A stretch of DNA of 64,000 nucleotides, from the NCBI GenBank assembly GCA_017556745.1, contig JAFYMF010000057.1:98816-162815 (forward strand), read 5' to 3'. Numbering within the stretch: position 1 is the stretch's first letter; each line of letters starts with the position of its first letter. The stretch is from Clostridia bacterium. Its GTDB lineage: Bacteria > Bacillota > Clostridia > Oscillospirales > CAG-272. The notes beneath the pieces were generated by a model that saw nothing but the letters and a program-made list of their open reading frames with translations, was not told the origin of the DNA and ran no database searches. Of this stretch, positions 34,335 through 46,032 are shown one piece after another. Made by a program: the position numbers and the translations under genes.

Positions 34335-36299
34335 ATGGACAAGTTTGAACTGCATTCCGATTATAAACCTACGGGCGACCAGCCCCAGGCTATTGAAAAG
34401 CTTACAGAAGGTATTCTCTGCGGAGCTAGGGGACAGACTCTGCTTGGTGTAACCGGAAGCGGAAAAACGTTTACTATGGCAAATATTATTGCAAACGTTA
34501 ACCGCCCCACTCTTGTTTTTGCTCACAATAAAACTCTCGCAGCACAGCTTTGCAGTGAATTCAGAGCTTTTTTTCCGAACAATGCGGTGGAATATTTTGT
34601 CTCCTACTACGATTACTATCAGCCGGAGGCATATATTCCCGGAAAGGATATGTATATCGAAAAGGATGCACTCATCAACGATGAAATTGACAGACTTCGC
34701 CACAGTGCTACATCTGCTCTTTTTGAAAGAAGAGACGTTATAATCGTAGCCAGTGTATCGTGCATCTACAGCTTGGGTGATCCGATAGAATACAAAAATC
34801 TTGTTCTCGGTATACGCCCCGGAATGACTATGGAAAGAGACGAATTTATTGAAAAATTGGTCTCTATTAACTACGAGCGCAATGATATAAACTTTATACG
34901 TGATAAATTCAGAGTAAGAGGCGACACTGTAGATCTTCTCCCTGCCTCGTCCGGTGAAAAAGCGATCAGAATTGAGTTTTTCGGTGACGAGATAGACAGG
35001 ATCTCCGAGATTCACACAGTGACAGGTGAGGTTCTCCGTACTCTCAAATACTATTCCATATATCCGGCGACCCACTATGCCGTTTCCGATGATAAAAGAG
35101 AAAAGGCTCTTGCTGAGATAGAAGCGGAAATGCGTGAGCGAATAGCGTTCTATAAAGAAAATGACAGACACCTTGAAGCAGAGAGAATTGAGCAAAGAAC
35201 AAAATACGACCTTGAAATGCTTCGTGAGATCGGATTTTGTTCCGGTGTTGAAAATTATTCGAGAGTGTTATCGGGGCGTGCACCCGGGTCCACCCCCTAC
35301 ACTCTTCTCGACTACTTTCCCTCAGACTATCTAATATTTGTGGACGAGGCGCACGTTTCTCTTCCACAGATAAGAGGAATGAGCGGAGGAGACAGAGCAA
35401 GAAAAGAGAATCTTGTTGAATACGGTTTCCGTCTTCCCTCTGCTTTTGATAACCGTCCGCTGTACTTTAACGAATTTGAAGAAAAGGTCAATCAGGTCAT
35501 ATACGTAAGTGCTACCCCGGGAGACTATGAAAAGGAACATTCCACGCAAATTGTAGAGCAGATAATACGTCCTACCGGACTTGTTGATCCCGAAATATCT
35601 GTCAGACCTATTGAAGGACAGGTAGACGATCTGATCTCAGAGATAAAGGGATGTGTTTCGAGAAAAGAAAGAGTTCTTGTAACCACTCTCACAAAGAAAA
35701 TGGCAGAAGAACTCACTGACTATCTTGAAGGAAATTCTATCAAGGTTAAATATATTCATCACAACGTCGAATCCATGGAAAGAATGGAGATAATACGCGA
35801 TCTTCGTCTTGGTGTTTTCGATGTCCTTGTAGGCATAAACCTGCTCAGAGAGGGACTTGACATACCCGAAGTTTCCCTTGTTGCCATTCTCGATGCAGAC
35901 AAGGAAGGTATACTCCGTTCTGAAACCGCACTGATACAGACTGTTGGCCGTGCGGCAAGAAACGAAAAAGGCAGAGTAATAATGTATGCTGACGTTATTA
36001 CCAAATCAATAAAAAAAGCAATAGACGAAACAGAGCGACGCCGTAAGATACAAATGGACTACAACAGAGAAAACGGTATCACGCCCAAATCAGTTGTAAA
36101 GGAAGTACGCGAGCTCATCGATATTGCAGCAACAAATGACAAAAGCAGCAAAAAGAAAGGTAAAAAGCTTTCTGCTGCCGAGCGTGATAAAGAGATCGAA
36201 AATCTTACCCGTGAAATGCGTGCCGCCGCTTCTGCTCTTGAATTTGAAAAAGCGGCATTCCTACGTGATATGATAAACGAACTCAAGGCACAAAAATAA
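34335..36299 (+). CDS. uvrB: excinuclease ABC subunit B
   Basis: A 654-aa damage-recognition helicase of nucleotide excision repair. Walker [13 protein letters not shown] (about 39-50), the beta-hairpin [21 protein letters not shown] (about 92-112), Walker [12 protein letters not shown], helicase motifs [45 protein letters not shown], and the C-terminal UVR domain (about 615-650, [24 protein letters not shown]) for UvrC contact are all present. First gene of a uvrB-uvrA-hydrolase unit. AAAGGAGG site before the ATG. Confidence 0.98.
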   Translation: MDKFELHSDYKPTGDQPQAIEKLTEGILCGARGQTLLGVTGSGKTFTMANIIANVNRPTLVFAHNKTLAAQLCSEFRAFFPNNAVEYFVSYYDYYQPEAYIPGKDMYIEKDALINDEIDRLRHSATSALFERRDVIIVASVSCIYSLGDPIEYKNLVLGIRPGMTMERDEFIEKLVSINYERNDINFIRDKFRVRGDTVDLLPASSGEKAIRIEFFGDEIDRISEIHTVTGEVLRTLKYYSIYPATHYAVSDDKREKALAEIEAEMRERIAFYKENDRHLEAERIEQRTKYDLEMLREIGFCSGVENYSRVLSGRAPGSTPYTLLDYFPSDYLIFVDEAHVSLPQIRGMSGGDRARKENLVEYGFRLPSAFDNRPLYFNEFEEKVNQVIYVSATPGDYEKEHSTQIVEQIIRPTGLVDPEISVRPIEGQVDDLISEIKGCVSRKERVLVTTLTKKMAEELTDYLEGNSIKVKYIHHNVESMERMEIIRDLRLGVFDVLVGINLLREGLDIPEVSLVAILDADKEGILRSETALIQTVGRAARNEKGRVIMYADVITKSIKKAIDETERRRKIQMDYNRENGITPKSVVKEVRELIDIAATNDKSSKKKGKKLSAAERDKEIENLTREMRAAASALEFEKAAFLRDMINELKAQK

Positions 36300-36319
36300 T
36301 TTTCCTGAGAGGAAGTAAA

Positions 36320-39148
36320 ATGTCAAAAAATCTCACCGTGCGAGGAGCACGGGTAAATAATCTTAAAAACATAGATATTACTATACCGCGCGATAAACTC
36401 ATAGTATTCACCGGACCTTCAGGCTCCGGAAAATCATCACTTGCCTTTGACACTATTTACGCTGAGGGTCACAGAAGATTTGTTGAATCACTATCATCAT
36501 ATGCAAGGCAGTTTCTTGGACAGCTTGATAAACCTGATATAGATGTAATTGAAGGTCTTTCCCCCGCTATATCAATCGATCAGAAAACCACATCAAAAAA
36601 CCCTCGTTCAACAGTTGGAACCGTTACCGAGATATATGACTATCTCAGATTGCTATATGCGAGGGTCGGTATTCCCCATTGTCCGGTATGCGGTAAAGAA
36701 ATAAGACAGCAATCAACAGACGTTATAATCGACCGTATATCCGAGCTCCCCGACGGAGCAAGATTTCTCGTTCTCGCCCCCGTGGTTCGCGGCAAAAAGG
36801 GTATGCACGAGAAAGTTTTTGCAGATGCCAAGAAAAGTGGGTATTCAAGGGTCAGAGCTGATGGAATACAGTACGAGCTTGATGACACCATTGAACTCGA
36901 GAAAAACAAAAAACACGATATAGATATTATAGTTGACCGTCTCGTAATGCGAGAGGATATAAAGAGCCGACTTACCGACTCAGTTGAAACCGCTCTCAAT
37001 CTTGCTGACGGTCACGTAAGTATAGTGACTGTTCCAAGAGGGGATGAAGACGAACAAACAATGGAATTTTCGCAAAGTTATGCCTGCGAGGAGCATGGTA
37101 TCAGCTTTGGTGAACTTGAACCCAGAATGTTCTCCTTCAACAATCCATTTGGTGCCTGCCCGGAATGTCTCGGTATAGGTGTAAAAAGAAGAATCTCACC
37201 TGCTAAAATAATTCCCAACAAAGCACTTTCCCTCTCCGAAGGAGCTATCGCGGTAAACGGATTCAAAACTATCATTCCAGAAAGTTGGAACGGTCCGCTT
37301 CTCATGGAGGTTGTCAGCCGAATGGGGCATTCCCTTGACACCCCACTTAACGAATATTCAAAGGATGATCTGAATGCCCTCCTCTACGGTACCGGTAACG
37401 AGCTATATACCGTTGACAGATTTTTCGGAGGCGAGGTACACCATCAAACTGTACGGTATGAGGGACTTGTAAATATTATCGAACAGCGTCTCACTCAATA
37501 TGGAAATGATTATTACGAAATGTTCGTTGAGGAAGTGCCCTGTCCTAAATGTAAAGGAAGACGTCTTTCGGATACTACCCTGGCGGTAACTGTAGGTGGC
37601 ATAAACATAGATGAATTCTGTTCAAAATCTGTTTCTGAAGCACATAAATTTACCGAGGAATTAGTTCTCACAGAGACAGAAAAAATAATTGCCAAGGAAA
37701 TACTCAAAGAAATAAAGTCACGACTCAATTTTCTCTGCAGTGTAGGACTTGACTACCTCACCTTATCAAGAAGAGCGGGAACGCTTTCCGGTGGAGAAGC
37801 GCAGAGAATACGTCTTGCTACACAGATCGGATCTTCCCTTGTAGGTGTGCTTTATATCCTTGACGAGCCAAGTATAGGTCTTCATCAGAGAGATAACAGC
37901 AAGCTAATCAACACCCTGAAGTCTCTTCGTGATCTCGGCAACAGTGTTATCGTTGTTGAACATGATGAGGAAACCATGGAAGCAGCTGACTATATCGTAG
38001 ATATAGGTCCGGGTGCCGGCATCCACGGTGGTCAGATAGTTGCAGCAGGTACACCCGAAGAGCTGAAAAAAGATCCTGCATCAATAACAGGTGCATATCT
38101 GTCCGGCAGAATGAAGATAGAGGTTCCAAAGGAAAGAAGAAAAGGTAACGGTAAATATCTGAAGATATTAGGAGCTGCCGAAAACAACCTGAAGAACATT
38201 AATGTATCATTCCCTCTCGGTACTCTTACCTGTGTGACCGGTGTTTCCGGCTCGGGAAAATCTTCTCTTGTAAATTCTATACTTCATCAGGTGCTGGCAG
38301 ACGAGCTGAACGGCGCAATCACCTATCCCGGTAAATACAAAAAAATCGAGGGAATTGAGTACCTTGATAAAATAATTGCCATTGACCAGAGTCCTATAGG
38401 CAGAACACCTCGCTCCAATCCCGCTACCTACACCGGCCTTTTCGGTGAAATACGTGAGTTATTTGCCAAGACCCCTGATGCAAAGGCAAGAGGATACAAG
38501 GCAGGACGCTTCTCCTTTAACGTAAGGGGAGGTAGATGTGAAGCTTGCGAGGGTGACGGAGTAAAACGTATCGAAATGCACTTTCTTCCCGATGTATACG
38601 TAAACTGTGATGTATGTAACGGAAAAAGGTACAACAGAGAGACGCTTGAGGTCCGTTACAGAGGAAAGAATATATATGAAGTCCTTGAAATGACAGTAGA
38701 AGAAGGTGTATCTTTCTTCGATGGTCTTCCCTCGATCAAAAATAAACTTCAAACAATGCTTGATGTTGGTCTCGGATATATCAAGATAGGTCAGTCATCA
38801 ACTACCCTTTCCGGAGGAGAGGCTCAAAGAGTAAAGCTTGCAACAGAACTTGCCAAGAGAAGCACAGGTAAAACAATATACCTTCTTGACGAGCCTTCAA
38901 CAGGTCTTCACAGTGACGACGTACGAAAGCTGATCTCTATGCTTCAGCGTTTGGTTGACAACGGAAATACCGTTATTGTCATTGAGCACAACCTTGATAT
39001 TATTAAAACTGCAGACCACATTATAGACCTTGGACCTGAGGGTGGAGACAAGGGTGGACAGCTTGTTGCCGTCGGAACTCCCGAAGAAGTAGCCGCTTGT
39101 GATGGGTCGTACACCGGCATGTATCTGAAGAAATTATTAAACAAATAA
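36320..39148 (+). CDS. uvrA: excinuclease ABC subunit A
   Basis: A 942-aa UvrA with two ABC ATPase halves. First half: Walker [15 protein letters not shown] (about 32-45), zinc finger CPVCGKEI, a second Cys cluster [16 protein letters not shown], signature [12 protein letters not shown] and Walker [15 protein letters not shown]. Second half: [13 protein letters not shown], zinc module [28 protein letters not shown] and [13 protein letters not shown]. It scans DNA for bulky lesions with UvrB. 20 nt after uvrB with a GAGAGGAAG site. Full-length and intact. Confidence 0.98.
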   Translation: MSKNLTVRGARVNNLKNIDITIPRDKLIVFTGPSGSGKSSLAFDTIYAEGHRRFVESLSSYARQFLGQLDKPDIDVIEGLSPAISIDQKTTSKNPRSTVGTVTEIYDYLRLLYARVGIPHCPVCGKEIRQQSTDVIIDRISELPDGARFLVLAPVVRGKKGMHEKVFADAKKSGYSRVRADGIQYELDDTIELEKNKKHDIDIIVDRLVMREDIKSRLTDSVETALNLADGHVSIVTVPRGDEDEQTMEFSQSYACEEHGISFGELEPRMFSFNNPFGACPECLGIGVKRRISPAKIIPNKALSLSEGAIAVNGFKTIIPESWNGPLLMEVVSRMGHSLDTPLNEYSKDDLNALLYGTGNELYTVDRFFGGEVHHQTVRYEGLVNIIEQRLTQYGNDYYEMFVEEVPCPKCKGRRLSDTTLAVTVGGINIDEFCSKSVSEAHKFTEELVLTETEKIIAKEILKEIKSRLNFLCSVGLDYLTLSRRAGTLSGGEAQRIRLATQIGSSLVGVLYILDEPSIGLHQRDNSKLINTLKSLRDLGNSVIVVEHDEETMEAADYIVDIGPGAGIHGGQIVAAGTPEELKKDPASITGAYLSGRMKIEVPKERRKGNGKYLKILGAAENNLKNINVSFPLGTLTCVTGVSGSGKSSLVNSILHQVLADELNGAITYPGKYKKIEGIEYLDKIIAIDQSPIGRTPRSNPATYTGLFGEIRELFAKTPDAKARGYKAGRFSFNVRGGRCEACEGDGVKRIEMHFLPDVYVNCDVCNGKRYNRETLEVRYRGKNIYEVLEMTVEEGVSFFDGLPSIKNKLQTMLDVGLGYIKIGQSSTTLSGGEAQRVKLATELAKRSTGKTIYLLDEPSTGLHSDDVRKLISMLQRLVDNGNTVIVIEHNLDIIKTADHIIDLGPEGGDKGGQLVAVGTPEEVAACDGSYTGMYLKKLLNK

Positions 39149-39179
39149 AATAAAATAAAACAGTAAAAGGAGCACAAAA

Positions 39180-39920
39180 ATGAAAATCGAAAATATAACC
39201 GTATCAGATTGGCGTGATTATGAACGTCATGACTTTTCATTCAACAGTCACGACGGACTCATCGTTCTCCCCAAAACACCTGCAGAAGGAAATCCTTGGG
39301 TATGGAGAGCAGAGTTCTTCTCTGCATTTGATACCGTTGATATGGATCTTCTTTCAAAGGGTTGGGCAATCGCATACTATTCTGTAAGCGATATGTACGG
39401 TGCCCCCGGTGCAATAGCACTTATGAAGCCCTTTAAGGATGCTCTTGTTGAAAAATATTCCCTTTCCGCTAAGTGTGCAATGTTTGGTTTCAGCCGCGGT
39501 GGTCTCTATACCGTTAATTATACTGCCGAGTACCCGGAGGATATTGCTGTAATATATCTCGATGCTCCCGTATGTGATATCAGAAGCTGGCCCGGTAACT
39601 TTGGAAAAGGTGGCGGAGATGATTTCTGTTGGAAAGAATGTAAAGAACACTACGGTATCACCGATGAGAGTGCTAAAACATTTAGCGGCAATCCCCTTGA
39701 TAAGATTGAAAAGCTTGTTGCAGATAAGATTCCTTGCGTTCTTGTTGCAGGCCTCATTGACCGTCTTGTTCCCTACTGTGAGAACGGTGAGCTCTTTGTT
39801 AAGAAATACGAGGAACTCGGCGGCACAATAAAAACTATCCTTAAGCCTGACTGCGATCACCACCCCCACAGCCTTGATGATCCCACCCCTATTTCCGAAT
39901 TCATTATCGTTCACAAATAA
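39180..39920 (+). CDS. alpha/beta hydrolase of unknown substrate
   Basis: A 246-aa cytoplasmic hydrolase. The nucleophile elbow is GFSRGG (Ser about 103), an acid lies in GLIDRLVPY (Asp about 199), and a His-rich end DHHPHSL carries the catalytic His. A GKGGGDDFCWKECKEHYGI lid insertion is present. Similar proteins in gut Clostridia lie in glycan loci and resemble carbohydrate esterases, but here the gene follows uvrA by 31 nt without a terminator. Co-transcription with uvrBA may be incidental. The AAAGGAG site gives the start at 39180. Confidence 0.75.
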   Translation: MKIENITVSDWRDYERHDFSFNSHDGLIVLPKTPAEGNPWVWRAEFFSAFDTVDMDLLSKGWAIAYYSVSDMYGAPGAIALMKPFKDALVEKYSLSAKCAMFGFSRGGLYTVNYTAEYPEDIAVIYLDAPVCDIRSWPGNFGKGGGDDFCWKECKEHYGITDESAKTFSGNPLDKIEKLVADKIPCVLVAGLIDRLVPYCENGELFVKKYEELGGTIKTILKPDCDHHPHSLDDPTPISEFIIVHK

Positions 39921-39945
39921 TTAACATTTTCCACGTCAAAAGATA

Positions 39946-40010
39946 TTGACTTTTAGGCCGTAAAATGGTAAATTCTATGTAGGTTAGCACTTAACATCAA
40001 AGAGTGCTAA
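39946..40010 (+). promoter_or_regulatory. hrcA-dnaK promoter with CIRCE operator
   Basis: TTGACT (39946-39951), 17 nt, TAAATT (39969-39974). The CIRCE is TTAGCACTT-N9-GAGTGCTAA (39984-40010), with one mismatch in the first arm compared with the groESL copy. HrcA autoregulates here. An 11-bp inverted repeat, AGGCCGTAAAA (39955-39965) and TTTTACGGCCT (40023-40033), brackets the site. Confidence 0.9.
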
Positions 40011-40062
40011 AACAGAGTTTCCTTTTACGGCCTCGCTTTATTTTTCGGGAGGTGATGATACG

Positions 40063-41139
40063 TTGAAACCATCGGATAATGACCTCAGTGCCAGAAAGAA
40101 ACTTATACTGAAAGCTATTGTTGATGCTCATATTGACGAGGGTGAACCTGTTGGATCAAAATACCTCACCCAATTCAAGCAGTTAGCCTACTCCTCTGCT
40201 ACTATTCGTAATGAGATGGCTGAGCTTGAGGCAATGGGATACCTCGAACACCCTTATACCTCGTCCGGCAGAGTGCCATCCAACTTAGGATACCGTTTCT
40301 ATGTTGATGCTCTTCTTCAGCAATACAGTATGACAGCCCAAGAGATATTTGAGTTAAATCAGCTTATGCATGCAAAAATGCTTGAGCTCGATAAGCTCAT
40401 TGACAGAGCAACAAAGCTTGCATCCTCTATGACAAATTATACAGGTCTGTCTATCAAGCCGCGTCCTGCCAGTTGTACGGTAAATAGATTTGAAGCTATC
40501 CCTGTTGATTCATCAAGTCTTGTTCTCGTAATGCTCACCGGTGTCAGCACAGTAAAGACAAAATACGTTAAGCTTGACAGCGAGTTTCAAAAGGAAGAAA
40601 TGATCAAGCTCGGTACGGTACTTACTGAGTGTATAGCAGGTCTTACCGCAGACGAGATAACACTCCCCAAGATAATGGAGATAGAAAGACAAATGGGTGT
40701 ATCCTACCGGATAGTCTCCCCTGCTATAAAATGTGTCTACGATGCGCTCAGCGAGTCAGACAGCGGTGACGTAAAGGTAGAGGGTGCAGATCTTCTGCTC
40801 CAGTACCCCGAGTACTCCGACATATCCCGTCTCAAAGGAATGCTTAATTTGTTTGAGCAAAAGGATCAGTTACTGCAGCTTGTTGCAGATGCAGATGACA
40901 GCAAGGTAAATGTGTTCATCGGTTCAGAAAACAGTGTTAATACCATGAACGATTCTACGCTTGTGTTCAAGACAATAAAGGAGGGTGGCCGTGTAGTAGG
41001 TGCCATCGGTATTATCGGTCCGAGGCGAATGAACTACTCACGAGTTATTTCTACCGTTAATCAGCTTTCAGCGGCAATATCAGAAACGGTAAACGGAAAT
41101 GCCGCTCTTGAAGAAGGCAATAACAGTGATAATAATTAA
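40063..41139 (+). CDS. hrcA: heat-inducible repressor HrcA
   Basis: A 358-aa repressor that binds CIRCE and is kept active by GroEL. The N-terminal winged helix (about 8-75: RKKLILKAIVDAHIDEGEPVGSKYLTQFKQLAYSSATIRNEMAELEAMGYLEHPYTSSGRVPSNLGYRFYVD) is typical. A GAF-like core follows, and the C-terminal block VGAIGIIGPRRMNYSRVISTVNQLS is conserved. The start is a TTG, supported by GGGAGGTGAT at the right distance. First gene of hrcA-grpE-dnaK-dnaJ. Confidence 0.97.
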   Translation: MKPSDNDLSARKKLILKAIVDAHIDEGEPVGSKYLTQFKQLAYSSATIRNEMAELEAMGYLEHPYTSSGRVPSNLGYRFYVDALLQQYSMTAQEIFELNQLMHAKMLELDKLIDRATKLASSMTNYTGLSIKPRPASCTVNRFEAIPVDSSSLVLVMLTGVSTVKTKYVKLDSEFQKEEMIKLGTVLTECIAGLTADEITLPKIMEIERQMGVSYRIVSPAIKCVYDALSESDSGDVKVEGADLLLQYPEYSDISRLKGMLNLFEQKDQLLQLVADADDSKVNVFIGSENSVNTMNDSTLVFKTIKEGGRVVGAIGIIGPRRMNYSRVISTVNQLSAAISETVNGNAALEEGNNSDNN

Positions 41140-41153
41140 ACAAGGAGTTCCAA

Positions 41154-41726
41154 ATGTCAGAAGAAATCAAAGAAACTGTGCTTGAGGATGCAGCTGAAGA
41201 AACAGCAACCGACAAGAAAAAGGAATGCTCTTCGGGCAAGAAAGCAGATAAAGACAGCAAGAAAATAAAGAAAGAGCTGGAAGAGACTGCTAAAGCACTT
41301 TCTGAAAAGGAAGCGGCTTACGAAGAGCTGAATGATAAATATATGAGAGTTCTTGCCGAGTACGACAACTTCCGCAGAAGAACCCAGAAGGAACGCGAAG
41401 GAATATATTCCGATGCGTATTCCGATGCTATCTCAAACATTCTCCCCATATACGACAATATGGAAAGAGCTGTACAGTTTGCAGACGGAGATAAAGTATC
41501 CGAAGGTGTTGTTCTTATAATGAAGGGTTTCGCTGATTCACTTGAGAAAATGGGTATCACTGAGATCCCCGCTCTCGGAGAGCAGTTTGATCCCGAAGTA
41601 CACAATGCAGTAATGCATGTAGAAGACGAGTCGTACGGAGAGAACGAGGTCATTGAAGTATTACAGAAGGGTTACCGCAGAGGCGATAAGATAATTCGTT
41701 TTGCAATGGTAAAAGTAGCAAACTAA
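41154..41726 (+). CDS. grpE: nucleotide exchange factor GrpE
   Basis: A 190-aa GrpE. The long N-terminal charged and coiled-coil part (about 1-85) leads into the conserved KYMRVLAEYDNFRRRTQKEREGIYSDA, then the four-helix and beta-domain with LPIYDNMERAVQF, GITEIPALGEQFDPEVHNAVMHV and VIEVLQKGYRRGDKIIRFAMVKVAN. It drives ADP release from DnaK. 14 nt after hrcA, with an AAGGAG site. Confidence 0.97.
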   Translation: MSEEIKETVLEDAAEETATDKKKECSSGKKADKDSKKIKKELEETAKALSEKEAAYEELNDKYMRVLAEYDNFRRRTQKEREGIYSDAYSDAISNILPIYDNMERAVQFADGDKVSEGVVLIMKGFADSLEKMGITEIPALGEQFDPEVHNAVMHVEDESYGENEVIEVLQKGYRRGDKIIRFAMVKVAN

Positions 41727-41780
41727 TAAATCCAATCAAAAAAATTATATTTTGATATTATTTTAGGAGGAACAATTAAA

Positions 41781-43616
41781 ATGGGAAAAATAGTAGGTAT
41801 AGATCTTGGAACAACTAACTCTTGCGTAGCAGTTTACGAGGGCGGCGAGCCCACCGTTATCACCAACCCCGAGGGTGCCAGAACCACTCCCTCTGTCGTT
41901 TCTTTCTCTAAGGACGGAGAGCGCCGCGTTGGTCAGGTTGCTAAGAGACAGAGTATCACCAACCCCGACAGAACCATTAGCAGTATCAAGCGCGAGATGG
42001 GTTCTGACTACAAAGTTGCTATCGATGACAAGAAATATACTCCTCAGGAGATCTCCGCAATGATACTTCAGAAGCTGAAGGCTGATGCAGAAGCATATCT
42101 TGGCACTCAGGTTACTCAGGCTGTTATCACTGTTCCTGCATACTTCACCGATGCACAGCGTCAGGCTACTAAGGATGCAGGTAAGATCGCAGGTCTCGAG
42201 GTAATGAGAATTATCAACGAGCCTACCGCTGCTGCTCTTGCTTACGGTATGGATAAGGATGACGACCAGAAGGTAATGGTATTCGACCTTGGTGGCGGTA
42301 CCTTCGACGTGTCTGTTCTCGAAATCTCTGATGGTGTATTTGAGGTTCTTGCAACCGCAGGTAACAATAAGCTCGGCGGTGACGATTTTGACGAGAGAGT
42401 TATCAACTGGATCGCAGAAGAATTCAAGAAAGAGAATGGCATTGATCTCCGTCAGGATAAGATGGCGCTTCAGAGACTCAAGGAAGCAGCCGAGAAAGCA
42501 AAGATCGAGCTTTCCGGCGTAACCACCACCAATATCAATCTTCCCTTCATTACCGCAGATGCTTCCGGACCCAAGCATTTTGACGGCACTCTTACAAAGG
42601 CTAAGTTTGACGAGATCACCGCTGATCTTGTAGAAGCTACAATCGTTCCTACAAAGCGTGCACTTTCCGATGCAGGTCTTTCTCCCTCACAGATAGATAA
42701 AGTTCTTCTTGTTGGTGGTTCTACCAGAATCCCTGCTGTACAGGAAGCAGTTAAGAAGTTTATTGGCAAGGAGCCCTTCAAGGGTATCAACCCCGATGAG
42801 TGTGTAGCTGTCGGTGCTGCTATTCAGGCAGGCGTTCTCGGCGGTGAGGTCAAGGATCTTCTTCTCCTTGATGTTACTCCTCTTTCTCTCGGTATTGAAA
42901 CTCTCGGTGGTGTATTCAACAGAATCATTGATCGTAACACCACAATCCCCGTAAAGAAGAGTCAGGTATATTCCACCGCTGCCGACGGTCAGACATCCGT
43001 TGAGATTCACGTTCTTCAGGGTGAGCGTGAAATGGCTGCAGGCAACACCACTCTCGGCCGCTTCGTTCTTGACGGTATTCCTGCCGCTCCCCGTGGAATT
43101 CCTCAGATCGAGGTAACCTTTGACATTGACGCTAACGGTATCGTTAATGTAACCGCAACCGATAAGGGCACCGGCAAGGAACAGCATATCACTATCACTT
43201 CTTCTACCAACATGAGTCAGGAAGACATTGATAAGGCTGTTAAGGACGCAGAGAAGTTTGCAGACGAAGACAAGAAGATCAAGGAAGCTGTAGAGGTAAA
43301 GAACCATGCAGATACTCTTATCTTCCAGTCCGAGAAGGCACTCAGCGAGCTTGGCGACAAGGTAACCGATGCTGATAAGGCTCCTATAAACGCAGCTATT
43401 GAGAAGCTCCGCGAGACTATCAAAGGCGGAGATACTGAAGCTATTAAGGCTGATACCGAGGCTCTTGAAAAGGCATTCTACGCTATTTCTGAGAAGCTCT
43501 ATCAGCAGGCTGGCCCTCAGGGTGCTGACGGTACTGCTAATCCCGGCGCAGGTGCACAGGGCGGCGACGGTACCTTCTACAACGCTGAGTACGAAGACAA
43601 GACCGGCGAAAACTAA
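41781..43616 (+). CDS. dnaK: molecular chaperone DnaK (Hsp70)
   Basis: A 611-aa Hsp70. Signatures: [14 protein letters not shown] (here [14 protein letters not shown]), [30 protein letters not shown]. The Firmicute form lacks the Gram-negative insertion near residue 80. The substrate domain (about 370-495) is followed by the helical lid and a Gly-rich tail ([31 protein letters not shown]). AGGAGG site 12 nt before the ATG. Codon bias matches groEL. Confidence 0.99.
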   Translation: MGKIVGIDLGTTNSCVAVYEGGEPTVITNPEGARTTPSVVSFSKDGERRVGQVAKRQSITNPDRTISSIKREMGSDYKVAIDDKKYTPQEISAMILQKLKADAEAYLGTQVTQAVITVPAYFTDAQRQATKDAGKIAGLEVMRIINEPTAAALAYGMDKDDDQKVMVFDLGGGTFDVSVLEISDGVFEVLATAGNNKLGGDDFDERVINWIAEEFKKENGIDLRQDKMALQRLKEAAEKAKIELSGVTTTNINLPFITADASGPKHFDGTLTKAKFDEITADLVEATIVPTKRALSDAGLSPSQIDKVLLVGGSTRIPAVQEAVKKFIGKEPFKGINPDECVAVGAAIQAGVLGGEVKDLLLLDVTPLSLGIETLGGVFNRIIDRNTTIPVKKSQVYSTAADGQTSVEIHVLQGEREMAAGNTTLGRFVLDGIPAAPRGIPQIEVTFDIDANGIVNVTATDKGTGKEQHITITSSTNMSQEDIDKAVKDAEKFADEDKKIKEAVEVKNHADTLIFQSEKALSELGDKVTDADKAPINAAIEKLRETIKGGDTEAIKADTEALEKAFYAISEKLYQQAGPQGADGTANPGAGAQGGDGTFYNAEYEDKTGEN

Positions 43617-43632
43617 TAACTACACCTATTCC

Positions 43633-43679
43633 GCAGGGATATTCGATTGCTTGAAAGCAGTCGAATATTCCCTGCTTTT
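43633..43679 (+). terminator. hairpin between dnaK and dnaJ
   Basis: A stem of about 19 pairs (one bulge, one G-U) from GCAGGGATATTCGA with TCGAATATTCCCTGC, then TTTTC. The short T-run suggests partial termination, which would make dnaJ less abundant than dnaK. Confidence 0.65.
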
Positions 43680-43731
43680 CGGGTTTTATCATTACTTTAT
43701 TTAAATCAGTAAAAAGGATCACAGCATAACT

Positions 43732-44868
43732 ATGGCAGAAGAAAAACGCGATTATTACGAGGTACTCGGTGTTGCTAAGGGTGCCTCTGACGATGAAATA
43801 AAAAAGGCGTACCGCTCCCTTGCCAAGAAATATCATCCCGATATGCATCCCGGTGATAAAGAGGCAGAAGCAAAGTTTAAGGAAGCCAACGAGGCCTATG
43901 CCGTTCTCTCTGACAGCGAAAAACGTTCCCAGTACGATCAGTTCGGTCATGCGGCATTCGATCCCTCCCGCGGCGGAACCGGATTTGACTTTGGTGGCGG
44001 CTTTGGCGGTTTTGATTTCGGCGATATTTTTTCAAGCTTTTTCGGCGGTTCATCTTCCTCGTCAGGAAGACGAAACGGACCGATCCCCGGAGAGGATATA
44101 TACGCATCGGTAACCGTTTCATTTGAAGAAGCTGCATTCGGATGCAAGAAAGATATTTCATTTGGCCGTGTAGGAAAATGTACAGAATGTTCAGGCAGCG
44201 GTGCCAAGAAAGGAACATCTCCCGAGACTTGTTCTACTTGTCATGGTACCGGTAAGGTATCCACTGCTCAAAGAACACCTTTCGGAGTATTTCAGTCTTC
44301 TCAGCCCTGTTCTGCTTGTCGCGGAACCGGTAAGATAATTAAAGAACCCTGTTCAAACTGTCGCGGTACTGGATATATAAAGACAACAAAAAAACTCAGT
44401 GTCTCTATTCCTGCCGGAATCGATGACGGTCAGCGTATCGCACTGCGCGGAGAGGGTCATGACGGCAAAAACGGAGGATATCCCGGAGATCTGATCATAG
44501 AAGTATCTGTACGTCCCCATGCTTATTTCGAGAGAGACGGATACAACATCTACTGTGATGTCCCGATAACCTTTACCGAAGCAGCTCTCGGTGCTGAAAT
44601 CGAAATTCCCACACTTGAGGGTAAACAGAAGTATAATATTCCTGAAGGAACTCAGCCCGGTACAAGATTCACTCTCAAAGAAAAAGGTATTCCCTTTGTC
44701 AACTCCAAAAAGCGCGGTGATCTTATCTTCACAGTAAATGTCGAGGTACCGAAATCGCTTAGCGGAAAGCAGAAAGAACTTCTGAAGAACTTTGCCGACA
44801 GCTGCGGAGAAAACAACTATCAGAAACATACAAGCTTTTTTAAACGTCTATTTAAGGATTTCAAATAA
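43732..44868 (+). CDS. dnaJ: co-chaperone DnaJ (Hsp40)
   Basis: A 378-aa type I DnaJ: J domain (about 5-70) with the HPD motif in [10 protein letters not shown], a Gly/Phe-rich linker ([20 protein letters not shown]), four CxxCxGxG zinc repeats ([32 protein letters not shown]) and two beta-sandwich substrate domains. It stimulates DnaK ATPase. Its TAA overlaps the ATG of prmA by one base, so these two are translationally coupled. Confidence 0.98.
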   Translation: MAEEKRDYYEVLGVAKGASDDEIKKAYRSLAKKYHPDMHPGDKEAEAKFKEANEAYAVLSDSEKRSQYDQFGHAAFDPSRGGTGFDFGGGFGGFDFGDIFSSFFGGSSSSSGRRNGPIPGEDIYASVTVSFEEAAFGCKKDISFGRVGKCTECSGSGAKKGTSPETCSTCHGTGKVSTAQRTPFGVFQSSQPCSACRGTGKIIKEPCSNCRGTGYIKTTKKLSVSIPAGIDDGQRIALRGEGHDGKNGGYPGDLIIEVSVRPHAYFERDGYNIYCDVPITFTEAALGAEIEIPTLEGKQKYNIPEGTQPGTRFTLKEKGIPFVNSKKRGDLIFTVNVEVPKSLSGKQKELLKNFADSCGENNYQKHTSFFKRLFKDFK

Positions 44869-45803
44869 TGGAAAATAATATTTGGATACAGATAAAAGTT
44901 ACCTGCGAGCTCAAATACCGTGACACTGTATGTAATATCATGAGTGTGGTCGATCCGGGTCTTATGATAGAAGATTACAGTGACATAGAAACCGGGCTCA
45001 ACACCGTATACGGTGAACTAATCGATGAGACTATATTAAATGCTGACAAGAATATCGTATCGGTATCAATATATATTTCCGGTGACAGACCTCTCGGAGA
45101 AAATATTTCTTTCCTCAAAGAGCGTTTTGCCGCAAACAATGTTGAAGCAAGTATTGAAACACTTGGACTCAACGAGAATGAGTGGGCAAGTTCTTGGAAA
45201 CAGTACTACAAGCCTATAAATATAGGTGAACGAATAGTAGTCTGCCCTCCATGGGAAAAATGTGAGCTTCCAAAAAACGGTATTCTGGTTGAGATGGATC
45301 CCGGAATGGCTTTTGGTACAGGTTCACATGAAACCACAAGACTTGTAATGCGTCTTCTTGAAAAGCATCTTCACGGAGGGGAGCATCTGCTCGACATCGG
45401 TACAGGCAGCGGCATACTTGCCATCTGTGCATCAAAGCTTGGTGCACAGAGATGTTCGTCTTACGATATCGACCCTGTTGCAGTAAGAGTGGCAAAAGAT
45501 AATATTGCATCAAACAGAGTTACCAACGTTTCCTGTGATGTTTCCGATCTTCTCTCAAATGTAACCCTTGAATACGGTAAATACAATTTTGTAACTGCAA
45601 ATATTGTCTCGGAGATAATAATAAGAATGGCGCCCGATCTTCCAAAGTATATTGACGACAATGCAATTCTTATCGTATCCGGAATAGTTGACAGCAAACA
45701 AGAAATTACTGTTACTGCGCTTGAAGAAGTAGGATTTGTTCCCTTTGATGAGCTCCACGAAAATGAGTGGTGTGCAGTAGCTTTACAGTACAAAAAGCCG
45801 TAA
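44868..45803 (+). CDS. prmA: ribosomal protein L11 methyltransferase
   Basis: A 311-aa S-adenosylmethionine-dependent enzyme that methylates L11. N-terminal substrate domain (about 1-95), then a Rossmann domain with LLDIGTGSGILAICASKLGA (about 175-195), the preceding DPGMAFGTGSHETTRLVM loop and VTANIVSEIIIRMAP (the NPP-like position is NIV, as in this family). It sits at the dnaJ 3' end, as in many Firmicutes, with rsmE next but under its own promoter. Confidence 0.95.
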   Translation: MENNIWIQIKVTCELKYRDTVCNIMSVVDPGLMIEDYSDIETGLNTVYGELIDETILNADKNIVSVSIYISGDRPLGENISFLKERFAANNVEASIETLGLNENEWASSWKQYYKPINIGERIVVCPPWEKCELPKNGILVEMDPGMAFGTGSHETTRLVMRLLEKHLHGGEHLLDIGTGSGILAICASKLGAQRCSSYDIDPVAVRVAKDNIASNRVTNVSCDVSDLLSNVTLEYGKYNFVTANIVSEIIIRMAPDLPKYIDDNAILIVSGIVDSKQEITVTALEEVGFVPFDELHENEWCAVALQYKKP

Positions 45804-45813
45804 TATCTATCAT

Positions 45814-45852
45814 AAAACGCGGTGCCATAATAGGCACCGCGTTTTTTATGCT
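45814..45852 (+). terminator. dnaK operon/prmA terminator
   Basis: A thirteen-pair stem, AAAACGCGGTGCC with GGCACCGCGTTTT, and a T6 tail. Confidence 0.88.
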
Positions 45853-45933
45853 GTTTTATGTATGATTTGTCTATACTCATTCAAGTTTCCTTTGTAATTT
45901 CACAAATAATTAACAAAATAGGCAAAAAAAGAT

Positions 45934-45962
45934 TTGACAAAATACCAAAAACATAGTATAAT
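45934..45962 (+). promoter_or_regulatory. consensus promoter of rsmE
   Basis: A perfect TTGACA (45934-45939), 17 nt and perfect TATAAT (45957-45962). It separates rsmE from the heat-shock operon. Confidence 0.8.
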
Positions 45963-46032
45963 AAGTACAAATAATGCTTATTTTTTTTGTGAAATGTGGC
46001 AATAAAACCGATTGTTCTTTCGGAGATGTGTT

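Noticed and set aside
34161..35195. A 344-codon open frame on the minus strand
   Set aside because: It lies opposite the start of uvrB, has no ribosome site and no recognisable domain; its length follows from the codon use of uvrB.
41763..43307. Long minus-strand frames of 271 and 206 codons
   Set aside because: Both are opposite dnaK, a strongly biased gene, and are Cys/Ser/Leu-rich without a motif.
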